Origin: CAZAQB01 sp964487155
GTDB taxonomy: Bacteria; Pseudomonadota; Gammaproteobacteria; Nitrococcales; Nitrococcaceae
Length of the DNA stretch: 57,555 bases
Assembly (NCBI GenBank): GCA_964487155.1
Contig: CAZAQB010000005.1
Location: forward strand, 1 to 57,555
Reading direction: 5' to 3'
This document shows, in pieces, positions 42,193 through 51,614 of the stretch. The translations under genes were made by a program, and so were the position numbers. Within the stretch, counting starts at the first letter, position 1; each line of letters opens with the position of its first letter. Under the pieces are notes generated by a model, which was given only the letters and a program-made list of their open reading frames with translations, was not told the DNA's origin and made no database searches.

Positions 42193-43749
42193 ATGGGAGG
42201 CAGGGGCGTGCCGGGGAGCCGGGCCATCGTGGTGGGAGCAGGCATAGGCGGGCTGGTGGCCGCCCTGGACCTGGCGGCGCAGGGGCTTGACGTCACCCTG
42301 CTGGAGCGCGGCGCCGCCCCGGGGGGCAAGCTGCGCAGCCTGACCGTGGGCGGCCGGCCGGTGGACTCCGGCCCGACGGTGCTGACCCTGCGGGAGGTGT
42401 TCGACGATGTCTTCGCCGCCGCCGGCAGCCGCCTGGAAGACCACCTGGATCTGCAGCCGGCGGAGATCCTCGCCCGCCACGCCTGGGACGCCGAACGCCA
42501 CCTGGATCTGTTCGCGGACCCGCAGCGCAGCGCCGAGGCCATCGCAACTCTGGCCGGCGCCGCCGAGGGCCGGCGCTTCCGGCGCTTCATCGACGAGGCG
42601 CGGCGCATCTACCAGACCCTGGAGCACTCCTTCATCCGCGCCGAGCGGCCCAGCCCGGCGGGCCTGGTGCGCCGGGCCGGGCTCTCCGGGCTGGGCGGGC
42701 TGTGGCGCATCCGGCCTTTCGCCACCCTCTGGCAGGCCCTGGAGCAGAGCTTCCACGACCCGCGCCTGCGCCAGCTGTTCGGCCGCTATGCCACCTACTG
42801 CGGCAGCTCGCCGTTCCAGGCGCCGGCCACCCTGATGCTGGTGGCCCATGTGGAGCAGGCCGGGGTCTGGCGCCTGGGCGGCGGCATGCACCGCCTCGCC
42901 GAGGCGCTGGCCGCCGTGGCCCGGCAGAAGGGCGTGGAGCTGCGCTACGAGACTTCGGTGGCCGAGTTGCTGGTCCACCAGGGACGGGTGAGCGGGGTGC
43001 GCCTGGCCGGCGGCGAGGAGCTCGCCGCCGAGGCGGTGGTGCTGAACGCCGACACCGCCGCGGTGGCGGCCGGCCACCTGGGCGCCGCCGCCGCCCGGTC
43101 CCTGCCCTCCTCGCCCGGGATGCCCCGCTCCCAGTCCGCGGTCACCTGGAGCCTGCTGGCCCGCACCCGGGGCTTCCCCCTGGTGCACCACAACGTGTTC
43201 TTCTCGCGGGACTACGCCGCCGAATTCGAGGACGTCTTCGACCAGCGCCGCACACCCCGGGAGCCCACCGTCTACGTCTGTGCCCAGGACCGGCCCGCCG
43301 CCGACGCCCCCGCCCCCGAGGGGCCGGAGCGGCTGCTGTGCCTGGTGAACGCGCCGGCCACCGGCGACCATCACCCATTCGCGAGCGCGGAGATCGAGGC
43401 ATGCGCGGATCGGACCTTCGCCCAGCTGGCGCGCTGCGGAGCGCAGGTGGACCGGGAGGAAGCCCTCACCCGGGTGACCACGCCGGCGGACTTCGAGAGA
43501 CTGTTTCCTGGCACCGCGGGAGCACTGTACGGACCGGCCTCCCACGGCTGGAAGGCGTCATTCCAGCGGCCGGGGGCGCGGACCCGGCTGCCGGGCCTGT
43601 ACCTGGCGGGGGGCAGCGTGCACCCGGGGCCGGGCCTGCCCATGGCGGCCCTGTCGGGACGCCTGGCCGCGGCGGCCCTGCTCTCGGACCTGGGTTCCGG
43701 CACCAGGTCCCGCCGGACGGCTACGCCTGGTGGTACCTGGACGCCCTGA
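42193..43749 (+). CDS. crtD: hydroxy/methoxyneurosporene desaturase CrtD
   Basis: 518 residues, CrtI-type FAD desaturase introducing the C-3,4 double bond. FAD motif VVGAGIGGLVAALDLAAQG near residues 13-31 and C-terminal LAGGSVHPGPGLPMAALSG. The last 20 or so residues (SDLGSGTRSRRTATPGGTWTP) read the N-terminus of crtC in another frame, so the stop is later than expected. First gene of the plus-strand crtDC pair. Confidence 0.92.
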   Translation: MGGRGVPGSRAIVVGAGIGGLVAALDLAAQGLDVTLLERGAAPGGKLRSLTVGGRPVDSGPTVLTLREVFDDVFAAAGSRLEDHLDLQPAEILARHAWDAERHLDLFADPQRSAEAIATLAGAAEGRRFRRFIDEARRIYQTLEHSFIRAERPSPAGLVRRAGLSGLGGLWRIRPFATLWQALEQSFHDPRLRQLFGRYATYCGSSPFQAPATLMLVAHVEQAGVWRLGGGMHRLAEALAAVARQKGVELRYETSVAELLVHQGRVSGVRLAGGEELAAEAVVLNADTAAVAAGHLGAAAARSLPSSPGMPRSQSAVTWSLLARTRGFPLVHHNVFFSRDYAAEFEDVFDQRRTPREPTVYVCAQDRPAADAPAPEGPERLLCLVNAPATGDHHPFASAEIEACADRTFAQLARCGAQVDREEALTRVTTPADFERLFPGTAGALYGPASHGWKASFQRPGARTRLPGLYLAGGSVHPGPGLPMAALSGRLAAAALLSDLGSGTRSRRTATPGGTWTP

Positions 43750-44612
43750 GCGACGACGGCGAGATGGGCCTGACCCTGATCGCCTTCATCGGCAGCGTGT
43801 TCTCTCCCTACTACGCCCGTGCCCGGCGCCGCGGCCCCGCCGAGCCCACCCGCCACTGCGCCCTCAACGTGGCGCTGTACGGCCCCCGCGCCAAGCGCTG
43901 GGCCATGACCGAGCGCTCCGCCGCGGCGCTGCAGCGCAGCGACGCCCGGCTCGCCATCGGCCCCAGCACCCTGCAGTGGCGGGACGGAACCCTGGAGGTG
44001 GGCATCGACGAGCTAGGCGTGCCCTGGCCGTCGCGCATCCGCGGGCGCGTGCGCCTGCACCCGGAGACCGTCCCCGGCACCAGCCACCGGCTGGACCCGG
44101 CCGGCCGCCACCGGTGGTGGCCGCTGGCGCCCCGGGCCCGGGTGGAGGTCTGCCTGGAGCGTCCGGCCCTGCGCTGGCAGGGCGCCGGCTATCTGGATGC
44201 CAACCTGGGCACCGAACCCCTGGAGCAGGGCTTCCAGGGCTGGCACTGGAGCCGAACCAGCCAGCCGGACGGCACCCGCGTGTATTACGACCTGACGCCC
44301 CGGGACGGCGAGCCCCGGAGCCTGGCGCTGGAGTTCCGGGCACACGGCGGGGTGCAGGCTGTGGAGCCCCCGCCGGAGCAGGCCCTGCCACGGACCCTGT
44401 GGCGGGTGGAGCGGCGGGCCCGCAGCGAGCAGCCCGGCGCGCAGCTGCTGCGCACCCTGGAGGACACCCCTTTCTACGCCCGCTCGCTGGTATCCATGGT
44501 GGCCCGGGGCCGCCGGCTGCCGGCAGTGCACGAAAGCCTTGACCTGGAGCGTTTCCGGCGTCGCTGGGTGCAGTCGCTGCTGCCTTTTCGCATGCCCCGG
44601 CGGGCCCGCTGA
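43707..44612 (+). CDS. crtC: carotenoid 1,2-hydratase CrtC (start codon unresolved)
   Basis: About 300 residues. Adds water to the C-1,2 double bond of neurosporene/lycopene. Conserved block PPDGYAWWYLDALSDDG, LTLIAFIGSVFSPYYA, HCALNVALYG and the later YLDANLGTEPLEQGFQGWHW. The frame is -1 relative to crtD, and codons around the conserved N-terminus contain no ATG, GTG or TTG; the first ATG is at 43764, inside the conserved block. Either an indel is present, a frameshift joins crtD to crtC, or a rare start is used. The coordinate given is the start of visible homology. Confidence 0.85.
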   Translation, partial: VPPDGYAWWYLDALSDDGEMGLTLIAFIGSVFSPYYARARRRGPAEPTRHCALNVALYGPRAKRWAMTERSAAALQRSDARLAIGPSTLQWRDGTLEVGIDELGVPWPSRIRGRVRLHPETVPGTSHRLDPAGRHRWWPLAPRARVEVCLERPALRWQGAGYLDANLGTEPLEQGFQGWHWSRTSQPDGTRVYYDLTPRDGEPRSLALEFRAHGGVQAVEPPPEQALPRTLWRVERRARSEQPGAQLLRTLEDTPFYARSLVSMVARGRRLPAVHESLDLERFRRRWVQSLLPFRMPRRAR

Positions 44613-44713
44613 GGCGGCCCGGGCCGCCGTGGATCGCCGTTTGCGGGTAAACCCGGCTTGGCCGTCACCGGACCGTGCCTTGCCCGAGGCACGGTCCCTC
44701 CGCCACCGCCGAT

Positions 44714-44740
44714 GGCAGGTTTCTTCGCAACCTGCCCTAC
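44714..44740 (-). repeat. GTAG-type REP hairpin
   Basis: On the minus strand GTAG is followed by GGCAGGTT-GCGAAGA-AACCTGCC. An 8-bp stem with the same loop as the copies near 56330 and 57345. Lies between the convergent crtC and the small gene after crtB. Confidence 0.65.
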
Positions 44741-44785
44741 GGCGGGCCTCGGCCGGCGCCGGGCGGGTTGCCACCCCCTGCGCCG

Positions 44786-44902
44786 TCAGTCCCGATCCCG
44801 CCGGCGCTGGCGGCGCAGCGACACCAGCTGCCAGACCACGAAGCCCAGCACCAGCCCGACCACCAGCATGAACTCCAGCAGCACAATCCAGCCGGAGCTC
44901 AT
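44786..44902 (-). CDS. 38-residue single-pass membrane protein
   Basis: MSSGWIVLLEFMLVVGLVLG, then a short helix end and the basic tail SLRRQRRRDRD. One transmembrane helix, positive-inside C-terminus. It lies 11 nt downstream of crtB on the same strand. Function unknown; small proteins of this look occur near other gammaproteobacterial genes, but I cannot name a family. Confidence 0.5.
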   Translation of the reverse strand: MSSGWIVLLEFMLVVGLVLGFVVWQLVSLRRQRRRDRD

Positions 44903-44913
44903 GGCCGCCGCCC

Positions 44914-45957
44914 TCAGCCCCCCGGTCCGGCCAGGCGATGGGCCCGCTCCAGACGGGTGAAAAGGTCCACCGTCCAGCCCACCGGGTCCGCCGCCGGCCG
45001 GTCCCCGGGATCGGGCGGCGGCGCGTGGCGCACCGCTTCCACCAGGTAGGCGGTCTCGGGCAGGGGGGGGATGCTGCGCCCCGGCTGCGTCACGGTTGTC
45101 GGAAGCAGCGCCGCCGCCGCCAGGCACAGCTTGCGCCCGGCGGGCACCACGGTACGGCCGGTCACCGGGTCCAGGCCCTGGCGGGCGAGTCGGTGGCCGA
45201 TGTCGGCATAGATCAGCCGGGCGGCGTGGATGCCTGGCCGGCAGGCCGCCGGCAACTCCGCCACCCCCGCAGTGGCGCGGCGGTAGAGCTGGTCGGCGGC
45301 CGCCAGCAGCCGGGCCACTACCCGCGCCAGGGCCGGGTCGGGACGGGGCCGGAGCAGCCAGGCCTCGGGGTCCAGCCCCTCGTCGGCCAGCCAGCCGGTG
45401 GGCAGGTAGAGACGCCCGGCCCGGGCGTCCTCGCCGACGTCCCGGCAGATGTTGGTGAGCTGCATGGCCACGCCCAGCTCGGCGGCCCGGGCCAGGGCGC
45501 TCGCGCGCCGGGCGCCCATGACCAGGGCCATCATCACCCCCACCGAGCCCGCCACCCGCGCCGCGTATGCCCGCAGCTGCGCCAGGTCGGCGTAGCGCCG
45601 GCCCTCGGCGTCCCAGTGAAAGCCCTCCAGCAGGGCCTCCGGCAGCGCCCGGGGGATGGCGAACTCCGCCATCACCTCGGCCAGGGCGCGGTCGGCGGGC
45701 GCCGGCCCGGGGCGGCCGGCGCAGGCGGCCTCCAGGCGCCGGTGGAGGGTGTCCAGCACCTCGGGACGGCCACCTCCGAGGTCCACGGCGTCGTCGGCCT
45801 CCCGGCAGAAGGCGTACAGGCCGCGGGCGCCGCGGCGCACCCGCGGCGGCAGCAGCAACGAGGCGGCCCGGAAGCTGCGCGAGCCCCGGGCCAGAGCCTC
45901 CCGGCAGGCGGCGTGGTCGGCGGCGCCGGCCCGGGGCGGCTCAGGCCAGGGCGGCAT
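44914..45957 (-). CDS. crtB: phytoene synthase CrtB
   Basis: 347 residues. Condenses two GGPP to phytoene. Asp-rich motifs FCREADDAVD and NICRDVGEDARAGRLYLP. The start overlaps the crtI 3' end by 17 nt. The C-terminal 60 residues are Pro-rich and variable. Confidence 0.95.
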   Translation of the reverse strand: MPPWPEPPRAGAADHAACREALARGSRSFRAASLLLPPRVRRGARGLYAFCREADDAVDLGGGRPEVLDTLHRRLEAACAGRPGPAPADRALAEVMAEFAIPRALPEALLEGFHWDAEGRRYADLAQLRAYAARVAGSVGVMMALVMGARRASALARAAELGVAMQLTNICRDVGEDARAGRLYLPTGWLADEGLDPEAWLLRPRPDPALARVVARLLAAADQLYRRATAGVAELPAACRPGIHAARLIYADIGHRLARQGLDPVTGRTVVPAGRKLCLAAAALLPTTVTQPGRSIPPLPETAYLVEAVRHAPPPDPGDRPAADPVGWTVDLFTRLERAHRLAGPGG

Positions 45958-47473
45958 CGGGCACCACCCGGTCCAGCACCCGGGCCGAGGACAGCACCCC
46001 GGGCAGGCCCGCCCCGGGATGGGTTCCGGCGCCCACCAGGTAGAGCCGGTCGACCTCCTCGCTGCGGTTGTGGGGCCGGAACCAGGCGCTCTGGGAGAGC
46101 ACCGGCTCGAGGCCGAAACCGGCACCCCGGAAGGCATGCAGCCGGCTCTCGAAGTCCTGAGGCGTGGCCACCCGGGAGGTGACCAGATTCTGTTCCAGGT
46201 CCGGCAGCAGGGTCTCGGACAGGCGCCGGGACAGGGCGGCCCGATAGGCCTCGGCCCGCTCCGCCCAGTCCACGTCGCCCCCCAGGTGGGGCACCGGCGA
46301 GAGCACGTAGAAGGCGTCGCAGCCCGCCGGCGCCAGCGAGGGATCGGTGGCGGTGGGCCGGTGCAGGTAGAGGCTGAAGTCCGCGGCCAGCACCCGGCGC
46401 TGAAAGATGTCGCGCAGCAGCCCCCGGTAGCGCCGCCCCAGCACGATGCTGTGGTGGGCCACCTCCGGGTAGCGCTCCCGGGTGCCGAAATACCAGACGA
46501 ACAGCCCCATGGAGTAGCGGGACCGCTCCAGCCGGGCGTCGGTCCAGCGCCGCCGGTGGCGGGCCGCCAGCAGGTGGCGGTAGGTCCAGGCCGAATCGGC
46601 GTTGGACACCACCACCGCCGCCGGGATGTGCTCTCCCGAGACCAGCGTCACGCCGGTGGCCGCCCCGCCCTGCACGTCGATGCGCCCCACTTCGGCGCCG
46701 CAGCGCAGCTCACCGCCCTGGCCGCGGATCAGGTCCACCAGCCCGGCCACCAGCCGACCGGTGCCGCCCATGGCGAAGTGCACCCCGAAGCGCCGCTCCA
46801 GGTGGGCGATGAGGCTGTACACGGAGGTGGTGGTGAAGGGGTTGCCTCCGACCAGCAGGGGATGGAAGCTCAGCACCACCCGCAGCCGCGGGTCGCGCAC
46901 GTAGCGGCACACCATGGCGTAGACGCTGCGGTAGCTGCGCAGGCGCAGCAGGTCGGGCAGCGCCCGCAGCATGTCGCGCCAGGAGCCGAAGGGCACGTGG
47001 CCCAGGGCCTCGAATCCCACCTTGTAGATCGCTTCGCTGGCGGCCATGAAGGCCTCGAAACCGGCCACGTCCGCCGGCGCCAGCCGGGCCACTGCGGCGC
47101 GCATGGCGTCGGCGTCGCCGCTGTAGTTGAAGGTCTCGCCGTCGTCAAAGCGGATGCGGTAGAAGGGCTCCAGGGGCCGCAGTTCCACGTCCTCGGCCAG
47201 GCGCCGGCCGGCCAGGGCCCAGAGCTCCTCGAACAGGAACGGGGCGGTGATCACCGTGGGCCCGGCATCGAAGGTGAAGCCGTCCTGGCGGTGTACGTAG
47301 GCCCGGCCGCCGGGGGCATCCAGCTTCTCCAGCACCGTCACCCGGTAGCCGCGGGCCCCGAGGCGCACCGCCGCCGCCAGGCCGCCGAAACCGCTGCCGA
47401 TGACCACCGCGTGGGGCCTGGCGCCGGCCCCCCGCAGCGGCGTCGGGGTGCAGCCCGCCGGGATTGTCAACAT
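45941..47473 (-). CDS. crtI: phytoene desaturase CrtI
   Basis: 510 residues. FAD motif VVIGSGFGGLAAAVRLGARG at about 22-41 and C-terminal YLVGAGTHPGAGLPGVLSSA. Converts phytoene to neurosporene/lycopene. Sits 56 nt after bchO and may also have its own promoter with the -10 6 nt before the ATG. Confidence 0.96.
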   Translation of the reverse strand: MLTIPAGCTPTPLRGAGARPHAVVIGSGFGGLAAAVRLGARGYRVTVLEKLDAPGGRAYVHRQDGFTFDAGPTVITAPFLFEELWALAGRRLAEDVELRPLEPFYRIRFDDGETFNYSGDADAMRAAVARLAPADVAGFEAFMAASEAIYKVGFEALGHVPFGSWRDMLRALPDLLRLRSYRSVYAMVCRYVRDPRLRVVLSFHPLLVGGNPFTTTSVYSLIAHLERRFGVHFAMGGTGRLVAGLVDLIRGQGGELRCGAEVGRIDVQGGAATGVTLVSGEHIPAAVVVSNADSAWTYRHLLAARHRRRWTDARLERSRYSMGLFVWYFGTRERYPEVAHHSIVLGRRYRGLLRDIFQRRVLAADFSLYLHRPTATDPSLAPAGCDAFYVLSPVPHLGGDVDWAERAEAYRAALSRRLSETLLPDLEQNLVTSRVATPQDFESRLHAFRGAGFGLEPVLSQSAWFRPHNRSEEVDRLYLVGAGTHPGAGLPGVLSSARVLDRVVPDAALA

Positions 47474-47479
47474 GGCCTG

Positions 47480-47508
47480 ACTCTATTGATGACCGAATTA
47501 CTTGACAG
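47480..47508 (-). promoter_or_regulatory. possible crtI promoter with degenerate PpsR box
   Basis: Minus strand CTGTCA (47508-47503), 17-nt spacer, TAGAGT (47485-47480). A TGA-N12-ACA half-match to the PpsR box is at 47490-47507. Weaker than the others. Confidence 0.4.
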
Positions 47509-47529
47509 TGGCCCAGCCGCCGCCCGAAG

Positions 47530-48447
47530 TCAACCGCGACCCTCCCCCACACCGGCGGCCGCCGCCTCCCGGCGGACCCGTTCCGCGACCAGATCGGGGC
47601 GTTGCTCGTGGGCCAGGTGACCCAGGCCGGGCAGCTCCGCCACCCGGGCGCCGGGAATCCGCTCCCGCACCCGGCCGGCCTCGGTGGGGGGCACGGTGCG
47701 GTCGCCGCCGCCCACCAGCAGCAGCGGCGCGGGACGCAGCCGGGGCAGCTCCCGGGCCAGGCTCTCCAGGTTCCAGTGGGCCATCATGTCCAGGGCCGCC
47801 GCCACGTGGCCCGGATGGCAGACCACCCGCCGGTAGAGCTCGACGCCCTCCGGCTCCAGCCGCGAGCCGGTGTCCGCCAGCAGCCGCTCCACGGCCCCCG
47901 GCCGGGCCATGCGCCAGGCGAACAGCCGCGGCACCAGGGGATTCAAGGCCAGCAGCCGGGCGGCGGGCGAGAACAGGTGCCCCGCCAGCCCGCGCAGCGG
48001 CAGCAGGGCGGCGTTGAGCCCCACCAGCAGCCCGGGGTCAAGCCGCCGGTCCAGGGTCATCCGGGCCAGGATGGCGGCCCCGGCGGAATGGCCCACCCCC
48101 AGCGCCGGCGCGAGGCCCAGGCGCTCCAACAGACCGCCCAGGGCCTCCGCCATGGCGGGCAGAGACTGGCCTGCGCGCGGCCGGCGGCTGCTGAAGCCGT
48201 GGCCGGGAAGGTCTGGCGCCACCACCGTGAAGTGCTCCGCCAGCAGCGGTGCCAGCCCGCGCCAGCTGTGGGTGGCGGCGCCGGTGCCGTGCAGCAGCAG
48301 CGCCACCGGCCCGGAGCCCATGCGCTGCAGGTGCCAGCGCAGGCCGCCGGCCTCCACGAACTGGCTGGCCTCCCGGTGGGGCCAGTCCCGGCCGTCGCAG
48401 TCCCAGTCCAGGGGTCCGGTCCCGCCACCGGCGGGGCGGCTGCTCAT
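47530..48447 (-). CDS. bchO: magnesium chelatase accessory protein BchO (alpha/beta hydrolase)
   Basis: 305 residues, alpha/beta-hydrolase fold: LLLHGTGAATHSWRGLAPLL oxyanion region, nucleophile in GVGHSAGAAI, and LPGLGHLAHEQ near the C-terminus for the catalytic His. BchO always accompanies bchID; its exact role is not established. ATGA overlap with the bchD stop. Confidence 0.93.
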   Translation of the reverse strand: MSSRPAGGGTGPLDWDCDGRDWPHREASQFVEAGGLRWHLQRMGSGPVALLLHGTGAATHSWRGLAPLLAEHFTVVAPDLPGHGFSSRRPRAGQSLPAMAEALGGLLERLGLAPALGVGHSAGAAILARMTLDRRLDPGLLVGLNAALLPLRGLAGHLFSPAARLLALNPLVPRLFAWRMARPGAVERLLADTGSRLEPEGVELYRRVVCHPGHVAAALDMMAHWNLESLARELPRLRPAPLLLVGGGDRTVPPTEAGRVRERIPGARVAELPGLGHLAHEQRPDLVAERVRREAAAAGVGEGRG

Positions 48448-50219
48448 GGCGCCGCCGGCCCGGCGGCGCCCAGCTCCCGCACCGCCTGGTTGAGGCTGGC
48501 CGCATCGGCCCGGGGCAGCGCCAGGTAGCGCCCGCGCAACGCCTCGGCCAGCTCCCGGGCCCGCGGCTGGGGGCGCGGGGAGGTGTCCACCAGCAACGCG
48601 CTTACCCCCGCCTCGGCCAGCCGCCGGGCCGCCCGGCGGGCGTCATCTGCCGCCGCCTGCCGGCCCGGCTGGCCGCTCCGGTCGATGTTGGCGCGGCCGT
48701 CGGTGAGCAGCAGCACCAGGGGCGTGCCGCCGCGGCGCAGCACGTCCAGGGACAGCTCCAGGGCCGCCTCGATACCGGCGGCGAGCGGCGTGCCACCGCC
48801 CCCGGGCAGCGCCGCCAGGCGCCGCCGGGCGAGCACAAGTGAGCGGGTGGGAGGCAGCAGCAGGTCTGCGCCGGTTCCCCCGAAGCTCACCAGGGCCACC
48901 CGGTCGCGGCGCACATAGCAGTCCGAAAGCAGCAGCTCCACCGCCCCCTTGGCCTCCCCGAGCCGGTGCAGGGCGGTGGAGCCGGAGGCGTCCACCGCGA
49001 AGATGGTGGTGGTCTCGGTGCGTTGGCGGTAGCGGGTCACCCGGAAATCGGCGCCGCGCACCTGGATGCGGCCGGGGTCGCCGCCGCCGGACTCGCGGCG
49101 CCGCAGGGGCTGCCAGGGGGCCGCCGCGCGCAGGGTCTCCACCAGGTTCAGGCGGGCCCCAGCCACCGGCCGGCCGGGCCGGGACCCGGCCGGCCGGCCC
49201 CGCACCCGGGACCGGCCCATGGCCCCGGCCCGGCCCACCGACGCCCGCCGCGGCGCCGCCGCGGCGCCGCCCAGCAGCTGCTGCAGCAGGCCCTCGGGCA
49301 TGGCGGCCCGGGCCGAGCTCACGACCGTCTCCGCCAGGGTGCCGCCGTCGGTCTCCCGGTCTTCGTCGGCCTGCTGGCCGGAGGCCGGGTCTTCCGGCGA
49401 CTGGGGTTCCTGCTGGGGCTGCTCCTGCTCGGGCGCCTCGGGCAGCCGGGTGGCCCGGGGCCCCAGCACCAGCCGGGCGGCGGCGGCAGCGTCCTCGGCC
49501 CGCACCTGGCGGCACCCGGCCAGGGCGGCCGCCAGGCGGGCCACCTTCAGCGCCAGCAGCACCGCCCGGGGGGAGTCCACCCCCAGTTGCATGGCGGCCT
49601 CCGCCAGGGATTCCAGCACGGCGTCCGGCAGCTCCACGCTGTGCTCGTTCAGGGGAGCCTCGGGGACGTGCTCCGCGCCGATGCCGCGGGTCGCGCCCAG
49701 CGAGACCCCGGTCAGGTCCAGGTGGAAGGCGAGCCGGTCCAGCAGGGCACCGGGGGTGCGTTCGTCGTCGTCGGCGCCCTCGTCAAGGGCGACCACGCCG
49801 AAGCGGGCGGAGCTGCGGCGGTTGAGACCGTCGCGCTCCAGGGCCACGCTGCCGGTGTCGAGGGCGGCGGTGAGCCGGGCGACGGTGCCGGCCGCCAGGC
49901 GCTCGGCCATGGGCAGCAGCAGCACGCCGCCGTCGGCCTCGGCCAGCAGGCCCCGGTCAGCCACCGGGCGGCCGGCCGCCAGGGTGGCGGCCAGGTCCAG
50001 CCCCCCCAGCAGGCGGTCATCGGCCACCTGGGACGGCACCCGGCGCCAGGGAATGCCAGCCGGCAGCCGCCGGCGCAGCGCCTCCAGCCACAGCTCCCGC
50101 ACCGGGCCGGCACCGGCCCGCAGAGCCACGCCGCCGGTGGCCGGGGGATCCAGGGCGAACAGGGCCGCCGCCAGCAGGGCGTCGCTCCAGGGAGAGCGAC
50201 TTTCGGGAGCCGGGCTCAC
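48444..50219 (-). CDS. bchD: magnesium chelatase subunit BchD
   Basis: 591 residues. N-terminal degenerate AAA+ domain, then an acidic/Gln/Pro-rich linker (about 270-300), then a von Willebrand A domain with the MIDAS motif VDASGSTAL and LTDGRANIDRSG. GTG start overlapping the bchI stop (GTGA). With BchI it forms the ATPase that drives BchH. Confidence 0.96.
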   Translation of the reverse strand: MSPAPESRSPWSDALLAAALFALDPPATGGVALRAGAGPVRELWLEALRRRLPAGIPWRRVPSQVADDRLLGGLDLAATLAAGRPVADRGLLAEADGGVLLLPMAERLAAGTVARLTAALDTGSVALERDGLNRRSSARFGVVALDEGADDDERTPGALLDRLAFHLDLTGVSLGATRGIGAEHVPEAPLNEHSVELPDAVLESLAEAAMQLGVDSPRAVLLALKVARLAAALAGCRQVRAEDAAAAARLVLGPRATRLPEAPEQEQPQQEPQSPEDPASGQQADEDRETDGGTLAETVVSSARAAMPEGLLQQLLGGAAAAPRRASVGRAGAMGRSRVRGRPAGSRPGRPVAGARLNLVETLRAAAPWQPLRRRESGGGDPGRIQVRGADFRVTRYRQRTETTTIFAVDASGSTALHRLGEAKGAVELLLSDCYVRRDRVALVSFGGTGADLLLPPTRSLVLARRRLAALPGGGGTPLAAGIEAALELSLDVLRRGGTPLVLLLTDGRANIDRSGQPGRQAAADDARRAARRLAEAGVSALLVDTSPRPQPRARELAEALRGRYLALPRADAASLNQAVRELGAAGPAAP

Positions 50220-51244
50220 GGGGCCAGCAGTTCCTGGACGGCCCGCTCCACCCGGGTGGTGGAGCCCACCTCATCCAGGGGGTTGCGGCGCAACCGGTGG
50301 CGCAGCGCCACCGCCGCCACCCGGGCCAGGTGGGTGTCGGCCACCGCCGGGTCGCCCTCCAGGGCCGCCAGGGCGCGGGCCGCCCGCACCAGGGTGAGCT
50401 CGCCCCGCAGCCCGTCGGTGCCCACACCCATGCACAGGCGGGCCGCCTGCTCCAGGGCGGCATCCGCCACCGCCACCTGGTCCAGGCGCCCGCGGGCGGT
50501 GACGATCTGCCGGCGCAGCTGGCCGTCGCGGCGCTTCCAACGGGCGGCGAAACCGTCCGGATCCCGCTCGTAGGCATCGCGCCGGCGCACCACCTCGATG
50601 CGGGTGGGGAGGTCTTGCGGGGTGCGCACCTCCACCGACAGGCCGAAGCGGTCCAGCAGCTGGGGGCGCAGCTCGCCCTCCTCGGGATTGCCACTGCCCA
50701 CCAGCACGAAGCGCGCCGGGTGGCGCACGCTGAGGCCTTCGCGCTCCACCACGTTCTCGCCGGAGGCAGCCACGTCCAGCAGCAGGTCCACCAAGTGGTC
50801 CTCGAGCAGGTTCACCTCGTCGATGTACAGGAAGCCCCGGTGGGCCTGGGCCAGCAGCCCGGGCTCAAAGGCCTTCTCGCCCCGGGTCAAGGCCCGCTCC
50901 AGGTCCAGGGCCCCCACCACCCGGTCCTCGGTGGCGCCCAGGGGCAGGTCCACCACCGGCACCGGCAGCTTGCGGCTGCGCAGCCGGCGCCCGGCCCGCA
51001 GCTGATCCTGGCAATGGCTGCACAGCGCCCGCTCCAGCGCCGGGTCGCAGTGGTAGGGGCAGTGCTCCACCGCCTTCATGGGCGGCAGCAGCATGGCCAG
51101 GGCCCGCACCGCCGTGGACTTGCCGGTGCCGCGGTCGCCGAATACCAGCACTCCGCCCAGGGTGTTGTCCACTGCCGCCAGCAGCAGCGCCAGTTTCATC
51201 TCGTCCTGACCGACGATGGCGGAGAAAGGGAAAGGCACGGGCAT
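50216..51244 (-). CDS. bchI: magnesium chelatase ATPase subunit BchI
   Basis: 342 residues. AAA+ ATPase: Walker A GDRGTGKST, Walker B GFLYIDEVNLLEDHLVD, and VGSGNPEEGELRPQLLDRFG with the sensor/arginine region. A Cys-rich insertion CPYHCDPALERALCSHCQDQ (about residues 62-81) follows Walker A as in other BchI. GAGGAG lies upstream of the ATG. Confidence 0.97.
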   Translation of the reverse strand: MPVPFPFSAIVGQDEMKLALLLAAVDNTLGGVLVFGDRGTGKSTAVRALAMLLPPMKAVEHCPYHCDPALERALCSHCQDQLRAGRRLRSRKLPVPVVDLPLGATEDRVVGALDLERALTRGEKAFEPGLLAQAHRGFLYIDEVNLLEDHLVDLLLDVAASGENVVEREGLSVRHPARFVLVGSGNPEEGELRPQLLDRFGLSVEVRTPQDLPTRIEVVRRRDAYERDPDGFAARWKRRDGQLRRQIVTARGRLDQVAVADAALEQAARLCMGVGTDGLRGELTLVRAARALAALEGDPAVADTHLARVAAVALRHRLRRNPLDEVGSTTRVERAVQELLAP

Positions 51245-51614
51245 ACCTGCAGGCTCCTCGCTGGGGGCGTGCTCCACCCCGGAATGCAGGGGAAGGATCA
51301 CTGGCGGCTGGAGGCGGGCGGCGTCCGCCGCGGCGGCGCGGCCCGGATCCTGGCTACAAGCAAAGCATCCCCGCCGCGCCCCGCCAAGGGATCCGCGCCC
51401 GAGCGCCGTGAATATTCCGCCGGCCGCCGGGCCTTCACGCACCGCCCCGGCCGGGCGCCGGGGCTAGTCTGAAGCTGCGTTCCGGGCGAGCCGGGACGTG
51501 ATCTCCTCCCAGAGCCTGAGGGGGTGACGGGACAGGGACGGCCGGCGGGCCAGGGACGGCCCGGCCGGTAGCCGGACTGCCGGACCGAGAGGCCGGCTTT
51601 GAGGGGGTGGCAAC
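51245..51614. other. intergenic region between divergent bchI and the unknown gene
   Basis: 370 bp, very GC-rich. Contains the start sites for two divergent genes. I saw no TGT-N12-ACA box and no convincing sigma-70 promoter. Several GC-rich inverted repeats (for example GGCCGG/CCGGCC near 51540-51600) are present but not distinctive. Confidence 0.4.
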
